DNA from: Abditibacteriota bacterium
GTDB taxonomy: Bacteria > Armatimonadota > UBA5829
Assembly (NCBI GenBank): GCA_017445025.1
Contig: JAFSVJ010000012.1
Coordinates: forward strand, 1-39,559
Direction of reading: 5' to 3'
Length of the DNA stretch: 39,559 nucleotides
The position numbers were made by a program, and so were the translations under genes. The notes under the pieces were generated by a model. The model searched no databases and was not told where the DNA came from. It worked only from the letters and a program-made list of their open reading frames with translations. Shown one piece after another: positions 7,507 to 15,502 of the stretch (position 1 is the stretch's first letter; the number at the start of each line of letters is the position of its first letter).

Positions 7507-8832
7507 ATGTTTGAAAATATTGCTGCAAAATTACAAGATACTTTATATAAAATTAAAAATAAAGGTTACATAACAGAAAAGGATTTGGATGCCACCTTGC
7601 GTGACATTCGTATGACTTTGCTTGAAGCTGATGTAAACTATAAAATCGTCAAAGATTTTATTAAAGAAGTTAAAGAAGCTTGTATAGGCAGAGAAGTCCT
7701 TGTGGGTCTTAACCCGGATCAAATCATTATTAAAGTTGTTTATGACGGTTTGACGGAGCTCTTAGGTGGTAAAACAGAAAAAATTGCCATCAGTCCTAAT
7801 CCTCCCACAGTTATTATGATGTCCGGTTTGCAAGGTGCGGGTAAAACTACTACCTGTGCCAAGCTGGCTGTTATGTTACGAAAAGAGGGCAAAAAGCCAC
7901 TTATGGTTGCCGCTGACGTCTACAGACCTGCCGCCATTGAACAACTTCACGCTCTCGGAAAACAGATTAATATTCCTGTATTTGATATAGGGGATAAGAA
8001 AAATGCTGTGGAAGTGGCAAAGCACGCTATTCACCACGCCAAAATGAATGTGTTTGATACAGTTATCCTTGACGTTGCCGGTCGTCTACACATAGACGAA
8101 GTAATGATGCAAGAGCTTAAGGATATTAAAGCCAATATAGCTGTTACGGAAACTCTTCTTGTTGTTGACGCCATGACAGGTCAGGATGCAGTGAATGTTG
8201 CCAAATCCTTTAATGATGCCCTCAATATTGACGGTATCATTATGACCAAAATGGATGGTGATGCCAAAGGTGGTGCCGCCCTTTCAGTTAAAACCGTTAC
8301 GGGTAAATCCATTAAATTTATAGGAACCAGTGAAAAAATGGACGGGTTGGAAGTATTCCACCCGGACAGAATGGCAGGCAGAATTTTAGGTCACGGGGAT
8401 GTTCTAACTCTTGTAGAGCAAACTCAGGCAGCCTTTGACCTTGACGAAGCAAAAAAATTAGAAGAGAAATTTAAGAAAGATAAGTTTGATTTGGAAGATT
8501 TTTTAGGTCAAATCAGAAAAATACAGAAAATGGGGCCTCTTGAGAATATACTTAAACTTGTGCCCGGTATGTCCGAAAAAATAAAGGGCATGGAAATAGA
8601 CCCCAAAAGAGTAAAGAGAATTGAAGCCATTATTTGTTCAATGACCAAGGAAGAAAGAAAAGATCCTTCCATATTAAACGGTCAAAGACGTCGCCGAATT
8701 GCCAAAGGTAGCGGAACTACAGTTGAAGAGATTAATGTTCTCATGCATCAATTTGAGCAGATGAAGGGTATGATTAAGAAAATCACTGCCCAAGGCGGAA
8801 AGAAGGGAAAAGTCAGACTCCCCTTTATGTAA
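7507..8832 (+). CDS. ffh: Signal recognition particle GTPase Ffh
   Basis: The 441-residue protein is full length for Ffh. It has an N-domain helix bundle (1-90), the G-domain P-loop GLQGAGKTTT (near 106-115), the insertion-box region, TKMDGDAKGG (near 247-256), and a Met-rich M domain from about 310 with GSGTTVEEIN and MHQFEQMKGMIKK. It binds SRP RNA and targets nascent membrane and secreted proteins to FtsY/SecYEG. The G3 motif reads DVAGR rather than the usual DTAGR (gac-gtt-gcc-ggt-cgt). It heads a run of ribosome and tRNA genes, the common order ffh-rpsP-khpA-rimM-trmD-rplS. Confidence 0.97.
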   Translation: MFENIAAKLQDTLYKIKNKGYITEKDLDATLRDIRMTLLEADVNYKIVKDFIKEVKEACIGREVLVGLNPDQIIIKVVYDGLTELLGGKTEKIAISPNPPTVIMMSGLQGAGKTTTCAKLAVMLRKEGKKPLMVAADVYRPAAIEQLHALGKQINIPVFDIGDKKNAVEVAKHAIHHAKMNVFDTVILDVAGRLHIDEVMMQELKDIKANIAVTETLLVVDAMTGQDAVNVAKSFNDALNIDGIIMTKMDGDAKGGAALSVKTVTGKSIKFIGTSEKMDGLEVFHPDRMAGRILGHGDVLTLVEQTQAAFDLDEAKKLEEKFKKDKFDLEDFLGQIRKIQKMGPLENILKLVPGMSEKIKGMEIDPKRVKRIEAIICSMTKEERKDPSILNGQRRRRIAKGSGTTVEEINVLMHQFEQMKGMIKKITAQGGKKGKVRLPFM

Positions 8833-8901
8833 AACAGTCATTCACGCCCGGACAATCCTTTTTAGTTTGTCCTGTTAGAAGTATATAGGAGGAAAATAAA
8901 T

Positions 8902-9153
8902 TTGGTTAGAATGAGATTAAGAAGAATGGGTGCAAAGAAAAAACCATTCTACAGAATCGTTGTTGCAGATCAACGACGAGCAAGAGACGGTAGATTTATA
9001 GAAAATGTGGGAACTTACGACCCATTAACAGAACCTGCCACAATTAAGTTTAACGAAGAAAGAGCCAAATATTGGTTAGGCGTAGGGGCTCAGCCTTCTG
9101 ACAGAGTTGCCATTCTTTTAGCTAAGAGTGGACTCGTTCCCAAGAAAGATTAA
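8902..9153 (+). CDS. rpsP: 30S ribosomal protein S16
   Basis: The 83-residue product matches S16 throughout: [20 protein letters not shown], then [17 protein letters not shown]. The start is TTG at 8902, chosen because AGGAGG lies about 9 bases upstream and family members begin with MVxIRL. S16 binds 16S rRNA during 30S assembly. The 69-base gap after ffh contains a GGACAA/TTGTCC hairpin (8850-8872) just before the ribosome site, which could control translation. Confidence 0.97.
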   Translation: MVRMRLRRMGAKKKPFYRIVVADQRRARDGRFIENVGTYDPLTEPATIKFNEERAKYWLGVGAQPSDRVAILLAKSGLVPKKD

Positions 9154-9165
9154 TAGGTGGAAAAA

Positions 9166-9408
9166 ATGAAAGAATTAGTTGAATTTATCGTAAAAGCTTT
9201 GGTAGACAACCCTGACAGCGTTTTAATTGAAGAAAAATTTGAAAACGAAGAAACTGTTTTCTATGTAAAAGTTGCTGAAAGTGACCTTGGTAGAGTTATC
9301 GGTAAGCAAGGTAAAATAGCCAACTCTATCAGAACTATAGTTAAGGCTGCCGCTATCAAAGACAAAAAGAGCGTTTATGTTAAAATAGTTTCCGGCGACG
9401 AGGCTTAA
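9166..9408 (+). CDS. khpA: KH-domain RNA-binding protein KhpA
   Basis: The 80-residue single KH domain carries the GxxG loop in VIGKQGKIANSIRTIVKAAA. I start at the ATG at 9166 because AGGTGG lies 5 bases upstream and family members begin MKELVE; an in-frame GTG at 9157 overlaps that ribosome site. KhpA binds RNA, usually with KhpB, and influences cell-division and elongation gene expression. Its place between rpsP and rimM is the standard context. The gap to rpsP is 12 bases and rimM begins 1 base after its stop. Confidence 0.93.
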   Translation: MKELVEFIVKALVDNPDSVLIEEKFENEETVFYVKVAESDLGRVIGKQGKIANSIRTIVKAAAIKDKKSVYVKIVSGDEA

Positions 9409-9409
9409 T

Positions 9410-9913
9410 TTGTTAAAGGATAACGAAGTTGCCATTGGTAGGTTTGCTTCAGCTCATGGTATAAAAGGGGAGATTAAACTGGTTACCATGACAGATTTTC
9501 CCGAAAGGTTTCAGGAGGGGAAGACTTTTAAAGTTCGTCTAAGCCCTAATGAAATAAGAGAATATACTGTTGAGCATTCCCGTCCCGTAGGTCCTAATTT
9601 TACCCTAAAATTAAAGGGAATTGATGACCGAACCACTGCAGAAAAATTTAAAGATTTATATGCTTTTGTCTATGATAGTGAGCTTATGCCTCTTGAAGAC
9701 GGAAGAGAATATATCTTTAATATAATAGGTATGAAAGTTTTATCCGAAGAAGGAGAGGATTTAGGTGTCGTTACGGATATTTTAACCGGCGGTGCCAATG
9801 ATGTCTATGTTATAAATGATAAAATTACAATACCTGCCATACCTGAGGTGGTTTTGAAGAAGGACAAAGAAACCAAAACCATGACAATTTATAAAATGCC
9901 CGGTCTGTTTTAA
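9410..9913 (+). CDS. rimM: Ribosome maturation factor RimM
   Basis: The 167-residue product has the two-domain RimM plan: an N-terminal beta barrel (EVAIGRFASAHGIKGEIKLV, residues 6-25) and a C-terminal PRC-barrel (from about 95, YIFNIIGMKVLSEEGEDLGV, ending IPAIPEVV). It binds S19 and helps 30S head maturation. The start is TTG at 9410, with GACGAGG about 6 bases upstream inside the end of khpA; no closer ATG fits the family N-terminus. Translational coupling with khpA is likely. Confidence 0.95.
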   Translation: MLKDNEVAIGRFASAHGIKGEIKLVTMTDFPERFQEGKTFKVRLSPNEIREYTVEHSRPVGPNFTLKLKGIDDRTTAEKFKDLYAFVYDSELMPLEDGREYIFNIIGMKVLSEEGEDLGVVTDILTGGANDVYVINDKITIPAIPEVVLKKDKETKTMTIYKMPGLF

Positions 9914-9945
9914 AGTAAAAATCTGAAAGCAGAAGTAAATATCAA

Positions 9946-10695
9946 ATGCTTATAGATATAATCACCATTTTTCCCCAAGTTATAGAGAGTTATGCTTCTC
10001 TTAGCATACTCAAGAGAGCTAAGGAAAAAGGTATTGCACAAATAAATGCAATAAATTTAAGAGATTATTCCACGGATAAATATCACCATGTTGACGATAC
10101 TCCTTACGGTGGGGGTGCGGGAATGGTGTTTAAATGTGAGCCTTGTTTTAAAGCCATAGATACAGCTCTCTCTCACAATACTTTTTATAAAAAGAGCAGA
10201 GTTATATTTACATCCCCTTGTGGGCGAACTTTTGACCAGGAATATGCGGAAGAATTATCTTTTGAAGACCATTTGGTTATAATCTGTGGCAGATATGAGG
10301 GTATTGACCAAAGAATTATTGATACATACGCAACAGATGAGATTTCTGTGGGGGATTATGTCCTCTGCGGTGGCGAACTACCCGCTCTTATCATAAGTGA
10401 TGCGGTGGTTCGTTTAATACCGGAGGTTTTGGGAAACGATCTCTCTTGTGAGAATGAATCCTTTTCCGCAGGGCTTTTGGAATATCCCCAATATACAAAA
10501 CCTGAGATTTATGAAGGTCTCAAGGTGCCGGATGTGCTTCTCGGAGGAAACCATAAAGAGATAGAAAAATGGCGTCGTGAAAAGCAACTTGAAAGGACTT
10601 TTTTAAGGCGACCGGATATCTTGAACAGGGATCTTCTTACAAAGGAGGACATTCTATATTTAAACAAATTAAAATCAGAAGGTGATAATAAATGA
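9946..10695 (+). CDS. trmD: tRNA (guanine-37-N1)-methyltransferase TrmD
   Basis: The 249-residue SPOUT methyltransferase shows the TrmD hallmarks: IDIITIFPQ at the N-terminus, [48 protein letters not shown] (the trefoil knot that binds S-adenosylmethionine), and [16 protein letters not shown] in the C-terminal domain. It methylates G37 of tRNAs that read codons of the CNN type and Pro/Arg codons, preventing frameshifts. Its last four bases overlap the rplS start (ATGA). Confidence 0.97.
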   Translation: MLIDIITIFPQVIESYASLSILKRAKEKGIAQINAINLRDYSTDKYHHVDDTPYGGGAGMVFKCEPCFKAIDTALSHNTFYKKSRVIFTSPCGRTFDQEYAEELSFEDHLVIICGRYEGIDQRIIDTYATDEISVGDYVLCGGELPALIISDAVVRLIPEVLGNDLSCENESFSAGLLEYPQYTKPEIYEGLKVPDVLLGGNHKEIEKWRREKQLERTFLRRPDILNRDLLTKEDILYLNKLKSEGDNK

Positions 10696-11042
10696 GTAAC
10701 ATAATTGATCAAATAAATGAAGAGCAATTAAGAATTGATATACCTTCTTTCCAAGCCGGAGATACAGTTAAGGTTCACTGTAGAGTTATCGAAGGAAACA
10801 AGGAAAGAGTTCAGGTTTTTGAAGGTATTGTAATTGCCATTAAAAACGGTTCCGTTAACGCTGCTTTTACTGTTCGTAAGATTTCAAACGGTGTAGGTGT
10901 GGAAAGAACATTTATGACCCACTCCCCGAGAATCGCCAAAATTGAAGTGACCAAGCGCGGTGTTGTTCGCAGAGCCAAACTTTACTACCTTAGAAACAAG
11001 GTTGGTAAAGCTGCTAAGATTAAAGAAAAATTGGGTAAGTAA
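10692..11042 (+). CDS. rplS: 50S ribosomal protein L19
   Basis: The 116-residue product matches L19: [47 protein letters not shown] and [21 protein letters not shown]19 sits at the 30S-50S interface. It overlaps trmD by the ATGA junction and is followed by a terminator at 11046, closing the operon. Confidence 0.97.
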   Translation: MSNIIDQINEEQLRIDIPSFQAGDTVKVHCRVIEGNKERVQVFEGIVIAIKNGSVNAAFTVRKISNGVGVERTFMTHSPRIAKIEVTKRGVVRRAKLYYLRNKVGKAAKIKEKLGK

Positions 11043-11045
11043 TTT

Positions 11046-11067
11046 AAGGGGGATTTCCCCCTTTTTC
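11046..11067 (+). terminator. Rho-independent terminator after rplS
   Basis: AAGGGGG (11046-11052) pairs with CCCCCTT (11057-11063) around ATTT, followed by T's. The next ATG is only 18 bases downstream with no promoter between, so some read-through may express the hydrolase. Confidence 0.8.
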
Positions 11068-11084
11068 TGTATTGTTAGTGAGTT

Positions 11085-12518
11085 ATGAAAAAAAATTTAT
11101 CCATTCCCCATATGATTAGGGGCATAATATTAATAGTTGTTTTTGTTGTTTTAGGAGTATGCCTTATGGCAGACGATTATCCTATGCTGTTTCCTAACAG
11201 TGCGCTTTTTGGTCTCAATATTCACAACCCTCAAAAGCCGGTTAAAGATTTGGGATTGAGCTGGGTGAGATATGATGTTTGGTGGCAAGAGATTACCAAG
11301 GAACATCCGGCATTTGATTTTGAAAAAGCCAAAAGTGATGTTAAATTTTACAGAGATCAAAATATAAATGTTTTGGTGGTGTTGCATTTGGGACCCCTTA
11401 CTGACTACAAAAAAGGGGATTCTGTTGACAAACAAATAAAAGAAGCCGAAAAATACGCAAAAGCCGCAGTTAATGCTCTTAAAGACAATTATATTCTTTG
11501 GGAAGTGGGAAACGAGCCTGAGGGGAATCCTCTTTACAGCGACCCTAAGTTATATACCAAAATAGCAAAAGCCTATGCCAAAATCATAAAATCCGGAGAT
11601 AAAACCGGAAAGGTTTGTGTAGGAAGTGTGGCTTGGGTGGACAGACCTTTCTTGACAACTTGTTTGGAAGAAGGGATATTGGATGAAGGATTGGTGGATG
11701 TCATATCTTATCACGGTTATCACAGAAAGGATTATAAACCGGAAAGCGGTTTGGAAGAAGATATTGCTTGGATGAGAGATATGGCTAAAAAATATGCTCC
11801 CGCCGGCAAGTATGTTTCTGTTATTGATTCCGAAAGAGGTTTTGGTATTTTTGAAGACCCCTATCAGCCGAGACATTGGGCTGTTTGGAGGAATTTTGTC
11901 ACTTGTGAGACAGCCCAAGCCTATTGGTTGGCAAGACATTATATAGAAACCATATATAACCAAATTGAAATAGGTATTTGGTATAAAGATTATAACGGAG
12001 AGACTTCTTATTCTCTTTACAGCGGAGATGAGGGGTCAGCTTTGCGACCTATGGGTGTGGTTTTTAAGAATATGGCTCATCTCTTTCAGGAAAACTCCGT
12101 TAAACTCAAAAATGATAAGTATAAATATATCATAACAGGCAAAAACAGCGACAAACTCTTTCACAGATCTCTTTTGAGTAAAAAAGAAAATAAAAACCCT
12201 TGTGACAGATTATATATTGCTTACTGGAATTCGGTGGAAGCTTTTGACGGTAAAATCTTGGAGAAAAGAGAGCAAATCGGAGATAATTTTGTGGACACAT
12301 GGCGAGATATAAAGGAAAGTGATTTGGTGGAAATTACTCCAACCGTGAAGGTCAAAAATGTTAAAGATGTGGTTTCTGTTTACTCCTATGATTTGTTAAG
12401 TGAAGATTTTGAAGAGGGATTTAAACCCTGTAAATTTGAGGTGGATGGGGGCACTTTGACTATAAAAGGAGTCACATGTTCCGCCTGTCCCGCATTGGTT
12501 ATAGTAGATTTTAGATAG
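11085..12518 (+). CDS. Exported clan GH-A-like glycoside hydrolase
   Basis: The 477-residue protein has an N-terminal hydrophobic segment (residues 12-29, ending CLMA) serving as signal peptide or anchor. The barrel shows LGLSWVRYDVWW (first strands), WEVGNEPEG (putative acid/base E144) and VSVIDSERGFG (putative nucleophile E250), the spacing expected for clan GH-A. A C-terminal beta domain starts near 360. It is not a close relative of the tandem pair at 2887-5388. The family may be GH39- or GH5-like; I cannot decide. lepB starts 11 bases downstream. It follows the rplS terminator without an evident promoter. Confidence 0.8.
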   Translation: MKKNLSIPHMIRGIILIVVFVVLGVCLMADDYPMLFPNSALFGLNIHNPQKPVKDLGLSWVRYDVWWQEITKEHPAFDFEKAKSDVKFYRDQNINVLVVLHLGPLTDYKKGDSVDKQIKEAEKYAKAAVNALKDNYILWEVGNEPEGNPLYSDPKLYTKIAKAYAKIIKSGDKTGKVCVGSVAWVDRPFLTTCLEEGILDEGLVDVISYHGYHRKDYKPESGLEEDIAWMRDMAKKYAPAGKYVSVIDSERGFGIFEDPYQPRHWAVWRNFVTCETAQAYWLARHYIETIYNQIEIGIWYKDYNGETSYSLYSGDEGSALRPMGVVFKNMAHLFQENSVKLKNDKYKYIITGKNSDKLFHRSLLSKKENKNPCDRLYIAYWNSVEAFDGKILEKREQIGDNFVDTWRDIKESDLVEITPTVKVKNVKDVVSVYSYDLLSEDFEEGFKPCKFEVDGGTLTIKGVTCSACPALVIVDFR

Positions 12519-12529
12519 AGAGGGAAAAT

Positions 12530-13594
12530 ATGAGTTTATTTGAAAAGTTAGCCAACATGAGTGTGGTTAATGTTATAATTGTTTCCGTTATTCTCATAGC
12601 TTTAAAGATGATTTTTTTCAGTCTTATTCCCAAGGAAGTGAGAGAATATAAGGCAGAAGAAATAAAAAAATGTAAGGATGCCAAACAATTAAAAGAGCTG
12701 AAAAAAGAAAAATTATCTTATTACACCAAAACAGATAAATTATTTAAGGAATTAGCTGAATTTTGTGACAGTTTGGCTTTTGCTTTTCTGTTGGTGTTCT
12801 TGGTAATAAGACCTTTTGTAATTCAAGCATATTTCATTCCTTCAGAATCTATGATGCCGGGACTTATTGTCCGTGATCATCTTATAGCCAATAAATTTAT
12901 GTATTTCTTCAAGGAGCCGGAATTTGGCAATGTGGTTATTTTCAAAGCTCCTAAGGAAGCTTATGCCAACAGCATAGACAGAAAGCCCTATGACCCGCCT
13001 TCAAACAAATTACAAAGATTTTGGGATGTTATCTCTAACGGAGATACCAGACCTGACTTTATAAAAAGAGTTATAGGTATGCCGGGAGATGAAGTTTATA
13101 TTAAAAAAGGCTATATAGAGGTAGGAAAAGAAGACAGAATAGAAATGGACCTTATAAGATATAGGCTTAAGATTTTTAAGCAAGACGGCGGTTATGGCTT
13201 TGTTCGTTTACATGAAGACGGGGTTTATGTGGACGGTGTAAAGATTGATGAAAATGATGTAAAGGACGCTCTTTTCATTCCTAATAATTTGGAAATAAAA
13301 ATACACCCTGCTCAAGTTGTCAGAAACGGTCAAGTTTTAGATGAACCCTATATTGCGGAAGACAGTATGTGGGATTATCCCAATGATAAACATATGAGTG
13401 TGCCTGAAGAATGTATGAGAAAATCTAAAGGTCAGTATTATGTTAAAGTTCCGGAAGGTAAGTATCTTGTAATGGGTGACAACAGAAATAACTCCTCCGA
13501 TGCTCGTTTCTGGGGATTTTTGGACAGAGAAAGCATAAAGGGACAAGCTATGTTTATATTCTTCCCATTTGACAGAATTAAAATTATACATTAA
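12530..13594 (+). CDS. lepB: Signal peptidase I
   Basis: The 354-residue protein has an N-terminal hydrophobic segment (12-34), a charged Lys/Glu-rich linker (35-75), a second membrane helix (82-98), then the S26 catalytic domain: PSESMMPGL with nucleophile S107, FIKRVIGMPGD with general base K179, and MGDNRNNSSDARFWG (box E) near the C-terminus. It removes signal peptides from exported proteins, many of which are encoded around it. It is longer than minimal type I peptidases because of the charged N-terminal insert and a long loop between boxes D and E. GAGGG precedes the ATG. Confidence 0.95.
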   Translation: MSLFEKLANMSVVNVIIVSVILIALKMIFFSLIPKEVREYKAEEIKKCKDAKQLKELKKEKLSYYTKTDKLFKELAEFCDSLAFAFLLVFLVIRPFVIQAYFIPSESMMPGLIVRDHLIANKFMYFFKEPEFGNVVIFKAPKEAYANSIDRKPYDPPSNKLQRFWDVISNGDTRPDFIKRVIGMPGDEVYIKKGYIEVGKEDRIEMDLIRYRLKIFKQDGGYGFVRLHEDGVYVDGVKIDENDVKDALFIPNNLEIKIHPAQVVRNGQVLDEPYIAEDSMWDYPNDKHMSVPEECMRKSKGQYYVKVPEGKYLVMGDNRNNSSDARFWGFLDRESIKGQAMFIFFPFDRIKIIH

Positions 13595-13609
13595 AAAAAT
13601 TACAAATCA

Positions 13610-13843
13610 CCCAAAAGATCTATTTTTCTCAAGAAATATCGTAATGTAGTCGTCGACCCCAAGGGTTCCCAGAAAATTGAGCTTAGCGAAATTTTTAGGG
13701 ATTTGGGGCTGTAAACTCGGAACAAAATGTCATTTTTCAAGGCGTCAGCCATTGATAAAATGTTATTTTGTGAGAATCGTCAAGGAGACACGGAATCAGA
13801 TATTTCGTTAAGCGAAAAAATAGAGATTTTGAGGGGATTTGGG
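13610..13843. repeat. Foldback element copy 1
   Basis: The left end (CCCAAAAGATCTATTTTTCT from 13610) and the right end (to 13843, GATTTTGAGGGGATTTGGG) are imperfect terminal inverted repeats of about 45 bases. Blocks such as AAATATCGTAATGTAGTCGT (13635-13654) recur in copy 2 at 18461. Internal parts such as ACAAAATGTCATTTTT and AAATGTTATTTTGT also pair, so most of the element could fold on itself. It contains no ORF and fills the gap 13595-13913. It resembles a nonautonomous MITE-like element; no transposase is in the window. Confidence 0.6.
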
Positions 13844-13913
13844 TTTTTTTTAATATAATGAATTTTATTCACTAAAATATATTTTATTATAAAACTTTTG
13901 AGGTCATTTTATT

Positions 13914-15221
13914 ATGAAAATTACTTTAATCGGTGCGGGAAGCACCATATTTGCCAAAAGTATCATATCCGACTGTCTTTCTTTCCCGGAAATGAAAGAT
14001 ATGACCATTTGTCTTTATGATATTAATAAAGACAGACTTGATACATCCGAAAAAATGATGCACAAGCTAAATGAAGCTTGGAAAGCTAATGCCACCATAA
14101 TTGCCACCATGGATCCCCGTGAAGCTTTTGACGGTGCCGATTATGCTGTAAATATGATTCAAGTGGGAGGCTATGAGCCTTGCACTGTGACAGACTTTGA
14201 AATTCCAAAAAAATACGGATTAAGACAGACAATAGCAGACACTCTCGGAATAGGTGGTATTTTCAGAACTTTGAGAACTCTTCCCGTTATGCTGGACTAT
14301 TGTAAAATAATGGAAGAGGTTTGCCCTGATGTATACCTTCTCAACTATGTAAACCCAATGGCTATGATTACCATGGGTATATTAAAGGGAACCAAGATTA
14401 AAACCGTTGGTTTGTGCCATTCCGTTCAAGGTTCTTGGCACCATTTGGCAAAAGCCTTAGGCGTTGACCCTAAGGATGTAAATTATGTTTGTGCCGGAAT
14501 TAACCACCAGAGTTTTTATCTGAAATTTGAAGATAAAGGAAAGGACCTCTACCCCGCTATTTTTGATAAATATTACAATGATTTCCCAAAAGAATGGGAG
14601 TCTGACAGAGTCAGATTGGAATTAATGACAAGATTGGGTTATTATATAACAGAATCTTCCGAACATAATTCTGAATATTGCCCTTGGTTTATTAAGCCGG
14701 GAAAAGAATATTTGATTGATGAATATAATATTCCTTTGGATGAATACCCACGCAGATGTGTGAACCAAATTGCGGACTGGGATAAGATGAAAATTGACCT
14801 TGAAAACGGTGTGGGATTTGAAAACCCCAAGAAGACTCTTGAGTATGGTTCCGATATTATTCATGCTCTTAATACAGGTGAAACAGTTGTTATTAACGGT
14901 AATGTTTTGAATAAGGGTATTATTGACAACCTTCCTTATGACTGTTGTGTGGAAGTTCCCTGTGTTATTGACAGAAACGGTATTATGCCTGTTAAGATAG
15001 GAAACTTGCCGGAACAATGTGCCGCTCTTAACCGCACCAATGTGAATGTTCAAATATTGACCGTAAAGGCAGTTTTGGAGAACGACAAAAACGCTCTCTA
15101 CCAAGCAGCCATGATGGATCCTCACACAGCACAGGTTTTGTCTGTTAAGGAAATATACAGTCTTGTGGACGATATGCTAAAAGCCCACGAGCCCCACGGA
15201 TGTATACCACTGTTTAAATAA
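13914..15221 (+). CDS. GH4 alpha-galactosidase-like NAD/Mn-dependent glycosidase
   Basis: The 435-residue protein has the Rossmann NAD-binding start MKITLIGAGSTIF, GIGGIFRTLRTLP (111-124), NYVNPMAM, and the metal-site motifs LCHSVQG (C168) and INHQSF (H198), the GH4 signature. The CHSVQG/GIGGIFR version is that of the MelA/AglA alpha-galactosidase branch. GH4 enzymes cleave glycosides through NAD-dependent oxidation and elimination. There is no signal peptide, so it is cytoplasmic. An exact specificity (alpha-galactoside versus alpha-glucuronide) cannot be proved from motifs. The 3' end overlaps a perfect three-base-core hairpin (15216-15238). Confidence 0.9.
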   Translation: MKITLIGAGSTIFAKSIISDCLSFPEMKDMTICLYDINKDRLDTSEKMMHKLNEAWKANATIIATMDPREAFDGADYAVNMIQVGGYEPCTVTDFEIPKKYGLRQTIADTLGIGGIFRTLRTLPVMLDYCKIMEEVCPDVYLLNYVNPMAMITMGILKGTKIKTVGLCHSVQGSWHHLAKALGVDPKDVNYVCAGINHQSFYLKFEDKGKDLYPAIFDKYYNDFPKEWESDRVRLELMTRLGYYITESSEHNSEYCPWFIKPGKEYLIDEYNIPLDEYPRRCVNQIADWDKMKIDLENGVGFENPKKTLEYGSDIIHALNTGETVVINGNVLNKGIIDNLPYDCCVEVPCVIDRNGIMPVKIGNLPEQCAALNRTNVNVQILTVKAVLENDKNALYQAAMMDPHTAQVLSVKEIYSLVDDMLKAHEPHGCIPLFK

Positions 15222-15238
15222 TGGGAAACCCATTATTT
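15216..15238. repeat. Perfect hairpin with AAA core spanning the GH4 stop codon
   Basis: AAATAATGGG, core AAA, CCCATTATTT: ten perfect base pairs. The left arm contains the TAA stop of the GH4 gene. No T-run follows beyond TTT, so it is not a typical terminator. Confidence 0.7.
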
Positions 15239-15486
15239 AAAAATCAGAAATCAGAAAATTTTGCTTTGCAAAATGTGATTTTCTACGAAAATCACGATTT
15301 CCCCCCGTCAGTTGCTAATGCAACTGCCACCCCCCATTTCCTTCGGAAATAGGGGGACACATTTATCGGCGTCTTAATTTCATAGAGCGATTGCAAGATT
15401 TAGAGCTCTCTAACCAAGGTGGTGCGAAGCACCACGCGCTGATTTCATATTTCTGATTTCTGATTTTAAATTTGCCGCAGGCAAAT
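15238..15486. repeat. Intergenic module bounded by inverted repeats, containing five hairpins
   Basis: The left edge AAAAATCAGAAATCAGAAAA and the right edge TTTCTGATTTCTGATTTTAA (about 15447-15468) are inverted repeats. Inside are hairpins at 15258-15274 (core TTT), 15275-15295 (core TAC), 15309-15326 (CAGTTGC-TAAT-GCAACTG), 15330-15356 (CCCCCC frame, core TTC) and 15419-15435 (core GAA); one more at 15470-15486 (core GCA) lies just before the ribosome site of the next gene. There is no gene in this gap. Confidence 0.65.
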
Positions 15487-15502
15487 ATATTAGGTGATTT
15501 AT

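Noticed and set aside
14622..15125. Long antisense open frame inside the GH4 gene
   Set aside because: It is a shadow of a well-supported gene; no promoter or ribosome site and no recognisable protein features. The same holds for antisense frames in other long genes, such as 22226-22654 and 23459-23923.
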